Source of the DNA: Lactonifactor sp. BIOML-A5
GTDB taxonomy: Bacteria; Bacillota; Clostridia; Lachnospirales; Lachnospiraceae
Length of the DNA stretch: 33,814 nt
Direction: 5' to 3'
Assembly: GCF_009677585.1 (NCBI RefSeq)
Contig: NZ_WKYV01000040.1
Span: 1 to 33,814 of the forward strand
Part shown: positions 24,954 through 31,771 of the stretch, piece after piece
Layout of the letters: each line of letters opens with the position of its first letter
How positions within the stretch are numbered: position 1 is the first letter of the stretch
The notes under the pieces: generated by a model
The model's database searches: none
Told to the model about the DNA's origin: nothing
Seen by the model: only the letters and a program-made list of their open reading frames with translations
Position numbers and translations under genes: made by a program

Positions 24954-25100
24954 TTATCTTGCATTTTTAAAAAGGACTGTGTTTCCTGCACTACTTTGAT
25001 ACAATGCACCATTTTCTTCTGTCGGCGAGCTTTCGTTAACGAGCAGGGTATCGTTAACGAGCACGTAGGATGAAAGAGCTGTCGTATCAGAGCACTCCAT
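24954..25100 (-). CDS. 48-codon reading frame before cpaF, possible gene remnant
   Basis: It runs from ATG 25100 to TAA 24954, 18 nt before cpaF. The product (SYVLVNDTLLVNESSPTEEN and a short tail) matches no family I know. It has no ribosome site. A duplicated 18-nt unit (VLVND and LLVNE) lies inside it. It may be the tail of a lost upstream Tad gene joined to unrelated sequence, or noncoding. Confidence 0.25.
   Translation of the reverse strand: MECSDTTALSSYVLVNDTLLVNESSPTEENGALYQSSAGNTVLFKNAR
25033..25063. repeat. Two copies of TCGTTAACGAGCA, period 18
   Basis: Copies lie at 25033-25045 and 25051-25063, and each contains the palindrome TCGTTAACGA. They lie upstream of cpaF and could be regulator sites for the Tad-like locus, or the result of a local duplication. 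Confidence 0.5.
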
Positions 25101-25115
25101 GTCTGTCCGAAAATT

Positions 25116-25478
25116 TTAGTTTTTTTCCCATGTTGAGTAAATCACATTACGACGTTTAAAGGCTTCATAGCCACCTTCCATAATGTCAACAATTTGTTGA
25201 TGAGTTTCTTTAGAGTCAATCGCCTTCAATCCATTCCTCTGGATTAAAGACAATGGATCGTCTTCCCTCAAAACCAGCGCATGGTCAAAGTTTTGTAAAA
25301 CATCCCAAGCGGTTTTCTGAATTTCATTACATGGGAATACCATATTGACTCCCGTGTTGACAGTATCTTCAACTTCAATCGTCAGTACTCCCGTATGCCC
25401 ATGCAAATACTGAGCTTCGCCCTTGAACCCATAGAACCTGTGTGCATACTGCAGGTCTAATGTAGTAAAACTTCTCAT
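25116..25478 (-). CDS. 6-pyruvoyltetrahydropterin synthase/QueD-like protein
   Basis: A 120-residue protein of the tunnel-fold PTPS/QueD family. The zinc ligands are present as H13 (YAHRF) and the HGH pair H26/H28 (YLHGHTG), and NFDHALVL (63-70) matches the family. The usual catalytic Cys four residues before HGH (C-x3-HGH) is Ala22 here, so it may not make carboxytetrahydropterin. No queC, queE or queF is nearby. ATG 25478 follows AGGAG at 7 nt; an ATG five codons upstream overlaps this ribosome site and is not used. It begins a run of small redox genes unrelated to the Tad-like locus. Confidence 0.7.
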   Translation of the reverse strand: MRSFTTLDLQYAHRFYGFKGEAQYLHGHTGVLTIEVEDTVNTGVNMVFPCNEIQKTAWDVLQNFDHALVLREDDPLSLIQRNGLKAIDSKETHQQIVDIMEGGYEAFKRRNVIYSTWEKN

Positions 25479-25573
25479 AATTATTCTCCTCATATTTATA
25501 TTTACGGGTGGTTTTGCTCCCGTATGCGCCTATAGTTAAGCTTGCCGAATTGCCTGTGATCGCTTTTTTTGTG

Positions 25574-26137
25574 TTATTGAATTCGCTTAGTTATAAAGCT
25601 CAGAAAAGCATTCGCTTGTTTTTCAAAGTATGGATAGCTTGCTTTAAGTGTCAGCTTGCCATCGCTGTCAAGTTGTTGCATAGCGTTAGGAATAGTGAGA
25701 CGAGGTACGTTCATAACATCCATGTTCAAAAAACTGATGAGTGTAACAAGATGGTCCTGGGCCATGCTTGTCCCGGTCATTGCAGGAGAAATCCCGCTTA
25801 TGGCGGTAGGTTTTCCTGCAAGAACCTGCGGCTCTTGATCGCTGATCGGGCGGGATAGCCAGTCGATGAGGTTCTTCAAAACGCCCGGGAAAAAGTGATT
25901 ATATTCCGGCGTGAAAAACCATATCCCATCTGCGGACTTCACTGCATCACGAACGCGTTTTACAGCTTCAGGTGCGGGGTATTCAATGTCCTGATTCATT
26001 AATGGTACGTCCTGATATTCAAGCAGTTCAAAATCAGCCCGATCCCCAATGAGTGCTTTTGCTGCTAATGCCAATTGTCGGTTATATGATTCTTTTCGCA
26101 TAGAACCAACAATGGCTACTATCTTTATTTTTTTCAA
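25574..26137 (-). CDS. NADPH-dependent FMN reductase family protein
   Basis: A 187-residue flavodoxin-fold quinone/azo/chromate-reductase-like enzyme. The FMN phosphate loop GSMRKESYNRQLA lies near residue 10, and the family motif PEYNHFFPGVLKNLIDW near 80-96. The start is taken as TTG 26137, which has GAGGAG 9 nt upstream and is followed directly by KKIKIVAIVGS. An upstream in-frame extension to 26170 has no ribosome site. It follows the pirin gene by 29 nt, so the two are probably cotranscribed. Substrate unknown; quinone or flavin reduction under oxidative stress is plausible. Confidence 0.82.
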   Translation of the reverse strand: MKKIKIVAIVGSMRKESYNRQLALAAKALIGDRADFELLEYQDVPLMNQDIEYPAPEAVKRVRDAVKSADGIWFFTPEYNHFFPGVLKNLIDWLSRPISDQEPQVLAGKPTAISGISPAMTGTSMAQDHLVTLISFLNMDVMNVPRLTIPNAMQQLDSDGKLTLKASYPYFEKQANAFLSFITKRIQ

Positions 26138-26166
26138 TATGATGTGCTCCTCTCTGTATCGTATCC

Positions 26167-27006
26167 TCAATAAGAAATTTTATCTTGTATAAAAGTACCT
26201 TTCTTCAAATCATCAAAAGCCTTATTCAATTCTTCTTTAGTGTTCATGACAATAGGACCACCCCAAACTACCGGTTCGTCCAGCCGTTTTGAACTTATGA
26301 ATAAAACTTGGGCTTTTTCATCTGTAGCCTTTATTTCTACTTGGTCACCGGAGGTAAGTTTTACCGCCGTCTTTTCCCTTACCAGATCACCTCCGATATA
26401 TGCGTCCCCTAAAAGGGTAAACACCATTACAGAGCGCACATTTTCTGTACTCAAAACAATTGATGCATTTGGGTTGATGTGTAAATCGTAATAATTAAGG
26501 GGAAGATAATTGCTCATATATCCTTTTCTTCCCTCAAATTCGCCCGCCAACAGTCTTAGTTTACCCCAATTAAACTCTATTTCCTCAATTTCTGAGTTTT
26601 TGATGCTGTGATAAGCTGGCGGAGCCATTTTATCCTTTGCGGGAAGATTCAGCCAAAGCTGTACCCCAAGCATCCGCTCGGCAGCTGGCAATTTTTCTTC
26701 ATGCATAATACCGGAACCGGCTGTCATCCATTGAACTTCTCCATCACCAATCGTATCCTCATTCCCTAAGCTGTCCTTATGAGTCATAAATCCACGATAC
26801 ACATAACTGATTGTCTCGATACCTCTGTGTGGATGCATGGGAAATCCCGCTGTGTAATCATCCGGATTTGTGCTATCAAAGGAATCGAGCATTAAAATCG
26901 GATCATATTCCTGTACAGTTCCGTTTCCCAAAACCCTGACCAAACTAACTCCGGCTCCGTCCTTCGTTCTATAACCTCTAACCTGTTGACTAATTTTTCT
27001 TTCCAT
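26167..27006 (-). CDS. Pirin family protein
   Basis: A 279-residue bicupin. The metal site is complete: H58 and H60 (FPMHPHRGIETISYV), H102 and E104 (SGIMHEE). The C-terminal cupin of the pirin family follows (about 175-265). Bacterial pirins are linked to quercetin dioxygenase activity, redox sensing or binding partner enzymes; the role here is not known. ATG 27006 has AAGGAG 9 nt upstream. It lies between an extradiol dioxygenase and an FMN reductase, which suggests aromatic or quinone handling. Confidence 0.9.
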   Translation of the reverse strand: MERKISQQVRGYRTKDGAGVSLVRVLGNGTVQEYDPILMLDSFDSTNPDDYTAGFPMHPHRGIETISYVYRGFMTHKDSLGNEDTIGDGEVQWMTAGSGIMHEEKLPAAERMLGVQLWLNLPAKDKMAPPAYHSIKNSEIEEIEFNWGKLRLLAGEFEGRKGYMSNYLPLNYYDLHINPNASIVLSTENVRSVMVFTLLGDAYIGGDLVREKTAVKLTSGDQVEIKATDEKAQVLFISSKRLDEPVVWGGPIVMNTKEELNKAFDDLKKGTFIQDKISY

Positions 27007-27062
27007 ATACCGTGTCTCCTTGCTTTAATATATTTGAAGCATTCCCGCTTGCAACGCTTGTA

Positions 27063-27833
27063 TTATTCCCAAAGATAACTTGTCATTGTTAATGACCCCA
27101 GTTCACAGGATTTATTATAAACACTGATCTTATCATCTTCATTCGACGCTCCGAGTACATATAAAAGAGGATAAAAATGGTCCGGAGTCGGAACTGCCAA
27201 CTTTGCACTATTACCAATTTCATTGAATTTCAGGATATTATCATTATTCTTATTTAAAATGTTTTCATAAATATATTCATCAAATTCATATGCCCAATCA
27301 AAGCCCTCGTTTTCTTTGTTCCAGTCAACCAGTCTTAAATTATGGACAATATTCCCGGTGCCAAACAGAAGAACTCCCTGTTCCCTTAAGGCTCTTAATT
27401 CCTTACCAATTTTGTAATGTGCTGCGGGAGGAGCATCAGCATCTATGCTGATTTGAAATACAGGAATTTCTCTATCCGGATGCATGTGAACCAGTACTGA
27501 CCATGTCCCGTGGTCAATTCCCCAAGAGTTATCATATTCCGTTTTCCTTGAAATCAGCTCCTTAGAGATTTTAGCCATACCGGGTGAACCCGCTGTGTTG
27601 TATTTAACTTCATATAATTCCTTAGGAAAACCGTACATGTCATATATAGTTTTGGGGGTTTCCTCGTTCATAATTTTGGTCCCTTTAGTATACCAGTGAG
27701 CCGAAACAGACAATATCACCTCAGGTTTTGGTATCCTTTCAGCTATACTTCTCCAGGTTCTTGTATAATTATTATCTTCAATGGCATTCATCGGTGACCC
27801 ATGTCCTACAAATAAAACCGGCATCTTTGACAT
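27063..27833 (-). CDS. LigB-type extradiol dioxygenase (YgiD/DODA family)
   Basis: A 256-residue class III extradiol dioxygenase related to 4,5-DOPA dioxygenase. Visible signatures are GHGSPMNA (10-17), SAHW (44-47), DHGTWS (107-112) and PTPDHFYPLLYVLGA (215-229). The metal and active-site histidines H11, H46, H108 and H219 are all kept. An O2-dependent ring-cleaving enzyme in an anaerobe is odd; it may act as oxygen enters, or on another substrate. The ATG at 27845 directly abuts AAAGGA, so the ATG at 27833 is the likelier start. Confidence 0.83.
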   Translation of the reverse strand: MSKMPVLFVGHGSPMNAIEDNNYTRTWRSIAERIPKPEVILSVSAHWYTKGTKIMNEETPKTIYDMYGFPKELYEVKYNTAGSPGMAKISKELISRKTEYDNSWGIDHGTWSVLVHMHPDREIPVFQISIDADAPPAAHYKIGKELRALREQGVLLFGTGNIVHNLRLVDWNKENEGFDWAYEFDEYIYENILNKNNDNILKFNEIGNSAKLAVPTPDHFYPLLYVLGASNEDDKISVYNKSCELGSLTMTSYLWE

Positions 27834-27891
27834 AGTCTTACACATTCCTTTCTTTAGATTAATACTGAAACGTAATTTGCTACTAGACAGA

Positions 27892-29148
27892 TTATTTTAT
27901 TGATTCAAATAGTGACTTAAACTCCTCCTGATGCCGGATGAAAACATCAACAAGCACTGGATCAAAGTGACTTCCTTTACTTGAACTGATAATTTCGATG
28001 CTCTTTTCGTGCGAAAAGGCCTCTTTATACACTCGCTTGGAGCGGAGTGCGTCGTAGACATCAGCAAGCGCCATGATGCGTGCGCACAGGGGTATATTAC
28101 CCCCCTTAAGACCTTTATTATAACCGCTGCCATTCCACTTCTCATGATGGTACAGAGCGATATCCATACCCATTTTGAGAAAATCGTTCTTATCGTATTG
28201 CTGTCCGACTTTAGAAAGCGTGTCATACCCTATCTGCACATGGGACTTCATAATTGTAAACTCATCTTCAGTGAGCTTGCCGGGTTTCAGCAAAATACCG
28301 TCGGGTATGCCAACTTTCCCGATATCATGAAGCGGACTGGCTTTATATATTGTTTCAATAAATATGTCAGTAATAGCATTTGCATATTCGGTGACAGATC
28401 GTGCTTTTTCGGCAAGCAATCGGCAAAAGCTGGCTGTCCGTTCGATATGTGCACCTGTATCGTCATCCCTTGATTCTGATAGTTTAATCAGTGCATAGAT
28501 AGTCGCCATTTGAGAAGATGAGATTTCTCGAACTTTTTCTTCCACCAGCTGCTCAAGACGTTGACTGTATTTTTCAAGTTCGTCTTCGACCTTTTTCATC
28601 TCGGTAATATCTTGAATCGTCCCATAAAAAAGAATAGGAATACCTTTAGCGTCTGTCTTGGAATAGAATCTTAAATGCACCCATTTTATTTTCCCGCTTT
28701 TCATCAGCAAACGATACCTGGTTGTCCAAGGCTTTTGCGCAACAAACATCTCCTGAAATATCGCGGTCGCTTGCTCCAGATCGTCTGGATGGACAATCGA
28801 AAAAAACAAATCAGAAGTTGCGGGAGTTGAGCTGTCAATTTCAAGAATGTCATACATCGACTTTGACCAAGTCATGCTACCCGAAGTAGGATTTATATCC
28901 CAACGACCCAACAATGCAATTTCCTGCGCTTCAGCAAGCACTTCGCGGCTGTGCGCTAATTCTTTGTTGATCTGCTCAAGGCGCTTTGCTATTGAGGAAT
29001 GATCCAGAATTAATTTCGTCAGAAGTTCCGTTTGATTATGGTAGTCAATCTCCTTTGCGAAGCTTTCTAACGCATAGGCTTTGAGGTCGGCATTTAAACA
29101 CAAGCTATTTGATAATATGTCCTGAAGCATTAAATATCGATTGTTCAT
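27892..29148 (-). CDS. PAS-HD-GYP protein, probable cyclic-di-GMP phosphodiesterase
   Basis: A 418-residue cytoplasmic protein. It has an N-terminal helical region (1-70), a PAS domain (75-185), a short coiled coil (185-212) and an HD-GYP domain (215-410). HD-GYP metal residues are present: H234, HD 274-275, H303, HH 334-335 and D363. The GYP motif itself reads GYN (342-344), a partial degeneration that may affect activity or partner binding. The start ATG 29148 overlaps the stop of the upstream metallo-beta-lactamase-fold gene by 4 nt (ATGA), with GGGAG 7 nt ahead. The coupling suggests that this protein's PAS or HD-GYP output depends on the oxygen-type sensor beside it. Confidence 0.86.
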   Translation of the reverse strand: MNNRYLMLQDILSNSLCLNADLKAYALESFAKEIDYHNQTELLTKLILDHSSIAKRLEQINKELAHSREVLAEAQEIALLGRWDINPTSGSMTWSKSMYDILEIDSSTPATSDLFFSIVHPDDLEQATAIFQEMFVAQKPWTTRYRLLMKSGKIKWVHLRFYSKTDAKGIPILFYGTIQDITEMKKVEDELEKYSQRLEQLVEEKVREISSSQMATIYALIKLSESRDDDTGAHIERTASFCRLLAEKARSVTEYANAITDIFIETIYKASPLHDIGKVGIPDGILLKPGKLTEDEFTIMKSHVQIGYDTLSKVGQQYDKNDFLKMGMDIALYHHEKWNGSGYNKGLKGGNIPLCARIMALADVYDALRSKRVYKEAFSHEKSIEIISSSKGSHFDPVLVDVFIRHQEEFKSLFESIK

Positions 29149-29969
29149 ATGACTTCTCCCGACAACAGACAATCGATACCGACGTTTTCGATTGAGCGTA
29201 AGTGCCGAATAATTGTTTTTACATCCTCTTTTGTTGAGATAACGCTGCCATGCTGAGAGGCTATTCTTTCAATATCCAGTTTTTCGATAGTATTTAGGGC
29301 GTTTGACAGCGCACTGTTTGATGTCATGATAATCTGATGGAACTTCACGATTCCTTTGACAGGGCATTTAGTTAAATTCGAGGAACACTTTTTCAGATCC
29401 CGGCATTCACTGCAAGCCTCGCCCAATTCAAGCATCAATGTCCATCGGGCATCAAAGCTGCCGAACAAATCACTTGAGAACAGTGTTTTTGTTTGCGTAT
29501 CATATGTAACAAAGCTACCCGGGTGATGGCAATAGGGGGTTGCATAAAATTCCAGCCGCCTGCCTGTAGAGAATTCATAATGATTGCCCAATTCGCGAAA
29601 ATCGAGTTTCTCGGTTTTAGCTGAATAATAATGAATGAAGACGTTGTTCTCTGAATGGGAGATGATTCTTAGCGCATCATTATTTATGATTGCCTCTAGC
29701 TGAGGTAAGCTCCCACAAAGATCTGGGTCATAGTGTTGGTAAATCAATCTCGTAATCTGGGAAGGTTCTATTCCCGTTCTTAAAATTTTCAGCATGACAG
29801 TGCTGAAATCATCACGGTTCCCACCGTCAATTAAAGCAGCTTCATCTCCCTCAATAATTAGATAGGGATTGCAGTGAAGACCTCTGTTTTCATCAGAGTA
29901 ACCGACCCAGTAAACACCCTCGGCAATATCTACCGGTTCTTTTTCTAAAGATTCCATTTTAATTTTCAC
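29145..29969 (-). CDS. Metallo-beta-lactamase-fold di-iron protein, oxygen-sensor (ODP/flavodiiron) type
   Basis: A 274-residue MBL-fold protein related to the N-terminal domain of flavodiiron proteins but without the flavodoxin domain. The di-iron ligand pattern is visible: H79-x-D81-x-D83, H148/H149, D167 and H240. Stand-alone versions (ODP) bind O2 and sit beside signalling proteins, which fits the coupled HD-GYP gene. A loop carries four cysteines, C186, C189, C195 and C202, absent from the plain fold. The start is GTG 29969 with AAGGAGG 8 nt upstream; it overlaps the end of the response regulator frame by 11 nt. Confidence 0.8.
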   Translation of the reverse strand: MKIKMESLEKEPVDIAEGVYWVGYSDENRGLHCNPYLIIEGDEAALIDGGNRDDFSTVMLKILRTGIEPSQITRLIYQHYDPDLCGSLPQLEAIINNDALRIISHSENNVFIHYYSAKTEKLDFRELGNHYEFSTGRRLEFYATPYCHHPGSFVTYDTQTKTLFSSDLFGSFDARWTLMLELGEACSECRDLKKCSSNLTKCPVKGIVKFHQIIMTSNSALSNALNTIEKLDIERIASQHGSVISTKEDVKTIIRHLRSIENVGIDCLLSGEVI

Positions 29970-30513
29970 GGTTTATTCCTCCTTGTTGGCAATATAACTT
30001 TTCATATCTTCTATAACTAATCTTTGCCCAGCCAGAATCAATGAGCTCTTCTTTTGTTCTGCCTGTAATTTGTTCAAACGCTGAGTTAATTTTTATATTA
30101 TTCTTATCAGAGCGTTTGGGATCACGGCTGTGAGAAATCGCTATGCCAATAGGTGCTTGATCGAAAACCATGTCAAAGGTAAGAGCCTGTTCGTCAATTT
30201 TTTGCTCCAGTGCTTGCTGCGCTTGCAATAGTGCTACGTGAACATCGATACTGGCTTTCAATGAATCCATATGAATTGGTTTACGAATATAGTCTACGGC
30301 ACCAAGTTTTAAGCCCTTGATTTCGTTGTCCAATTCATCATAATTAGTCAATATTATGGTACGAAGATTCCGAAACCGCTCATCTTGATTGAGTGATTCA
30401 AGAACCTGAAACCCGTTCATATTGGGCATATTGAGATCGAGTATGAGCAAGTTAATTTCATCATGCTCCGAAAGCACGCGCAAAGCTTCCACACCGTCGC
30501 AAGCAGTCAACAC
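29959..30513 (-). pseudogene. Response regulator (receiver-PAS), broken at both ends
   Basis: The frame keeps the back part of a receiver domain: LLILDLNMPNMNG with phospho-Asp 26, and YIRKP with Lys 78. A helix and the start of a PAS domain (about 112-168) follow. The beginning of the receiver, with its acidic pocket, is missing. The frame is readable back to about 30555 (ILSIGSTFANYVAENTV) without a start codon and then meets an IS-end-like sequence. Near 30012 the PAS reading shifts: the other frame gives EDMKSYIANKEE and TAA, which continues the PAS pattern after a presumed 2-nt loss. So it is truncated at the front and frameshifted at the back. It was probably once the sensor-regulator of the downstream MBL and HD-GYP genes. 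Confidence 0.65.
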
Positions 30514-30554
30514 GGTATTCTCTGCGACATAGTTGGCAAAGGTACTACCTATTG

Positions 30555-30606
30555 ATAAAATGCACCGCTCAAATCAAATCGTTAAAATTTGCACCGCTTC
30601 TGCACA
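30555..30606. mobile_element. Relic resembling an IS21-family terminus
   Basis: TGCACCGCT occurs at 30561-30569 and 30590-30598 (period 29), with TGCACACC at 30601-30608. Repeated AGCGGTGCA motifs starting from TGTGCA are a hallmark of IS21-type ends. No istA or istB gene remains. It lies exactly where the response regulator lost its start. Recognised by pattern only. Confidence 0.4.
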
Positions 30607-30782
30607 CCCCCTGGGTTTATACCCAAATCCTAAATTTGTTTATGTGTTGCGCCCATTGTTTTAATACAATGCACACTCCTGTCGCGACAACAGGTGATGG
30701 TGTGCATTTTTTATATTTTCAGTCGGCATTTCGCCTGCGAGCAGCATTAAACACTATCACCCAACTCTTGATCGAGCAGACT
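30607..30782. other. Noncoding scar between the IS relic and the PAS-GGDEF gene
   Basis: It contains small inverted repeats (TGGGTTTATACCCA near 30613-30626, CATTGT/ACAATG near 30653-30672) and a terminator-like hairpin. I see no gene. Confidence 0.45.
30670..30706 (+). terminator. Orphan plus-strand terminator
   Basis: TGCACAC and GTGTGCA, with an inner CCTGT/ACAGG pairing, form a long hairpin followed on the plus strand by TTTTTTATATTTT. No plus-strand gene precedes it, so it is probably left from a deleted gene or mobile element. Confidence 0.55.
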
Positions 30783-31769
30783 TCAAAATTTTGCATCAGA
30801 CACTATTTGATTTTTCCCGTTTCTTTTCGCAGTGTACAATTTCGTGTCTGCGGAATGAACTAGCTCAGTAATAGTTTCGTTATTATACTGACTGGTTCCT
30901 CCGCTGATGGTTACCCTTAAACCGTCAACAAAGTTATAGTCCTCAACAGCTTGTCTGATCCGCTCAGATATTTTACTGGCTACAGACAGGGTTGTATTTG
31001 GAAAAATCACCATGAATTCTTCGCCGCCGTATCTTCCAGCAAAGTCAGTGCCTCTGATGCTTTTTGTTATAATGGACGCTAGATCAACGAGCACTTGGTC
31101 ACCATAGACATGCCCCTTGCTGTCATTGACTTTCTTGAAATCATCAATGTCAAAGAGAGCAATTGATAATGGGCTGCTTGTCCGGCTTGTTTCTGCTATT
31201 TCGGCCTTTAGGTGCTCTATTAATGTTCTGTGGTTGCCGATCTTTGTAAGCCCATCAATCGACGATATCTCGGAAAGAATTCTGTTTTTATACTCCAGTT
31301 CCAGCTGTGTCTCTTTCTTTTCGGTGATATCAAACACGATACCCGCTAGGAATGCAGGCTTGCCATTATCATATTGAGTTATTCTTCCACGGTCATAATA
31401 CCATTTGAAAGTTCCGTCTTTCGCTTTTATGCGGTATTCGATTTCGTACACATCTGCTTTGCCGTATAAGTGGTCGCGCATTGCGTCCATGGCCTTTTGA
31501 AAATCCTCCGGATGCAACTTATCTGTAAAGAACTGATAAGTAACATGTTCCGGAATCTCGCTTTTATCATAACCGAGCGTGGTCACTTTGAGCGGATTGA
31601 AGGTAACCTCATTAGTTTTGATGTTCCAATACCAATGACCAAGATTACCTGTCCATGCGTATTCAAGCCTAGTTTCCTGTTCTTTCTCATTCAGCAACTC
31701 CTGTGTTAGCATCTCGAGGCTTTTTATTCTGTCCAGTAGCTGTTCTCTTGAAAACTCTGTGTAATCCAC
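30783..31769 (-). CDS. PAS-GGDEF diguanylate cyclase
   Basis: A 328-residue soluble protein that makes cyclic-di-GMP from GTP. It has an N-terminal coiled coil (5-35), a PAS domain with PAC motif (about 38-152) and a GGDEF domain (165-325). The active-site loop reads GGEEF (248-252), a functional variant. The inhibitory site RxxD is present as RGTD (239-242), exactly five residues ahead. The start is GTG 31769, with AGGAGG 7 nt upstream, 2 nt after the stop of the upstream GGDEF/HD-GYP gene, so the pair is an operon. Confidence 0.92.
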   Translation of the reverse strand: MDYTEFSREQLLDRIKSLEMLTQELLNEKEQETRLEYAWTGNLGHWYWNIKTNEVTFNPLKVTTLGYDKSEIPEHVTYQFFTDKLHPEDFQKAMDAMRDHLYGKADVYEIEYRIKAKDGTFKWYYDRGRITQYDNGKPAFLAGIVFDITEKKETQLELEYKNRILSEISSIDGLTKIGNHRTLIEHLKAEIAETSRTSSPLSIALFDIDDFKKVNDSKGHVYGDQVLVDLASIITKSIRGTDFAGRYGGEEFMVIFPNTTLSVASKISERIRQAVEDYNFVDGLRVTISGGTSQYNNETITELVHSADTKLYTAKRNGKNQIVSDAKF

Positions 31770-31771
31770 TT

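Noticed and set aside
30552..30863. 103-residue plus-strand frame across the IS relic
   Set aside because: It runs through inverted repeats and a terminator hairpin and has no ribosome site or family features.
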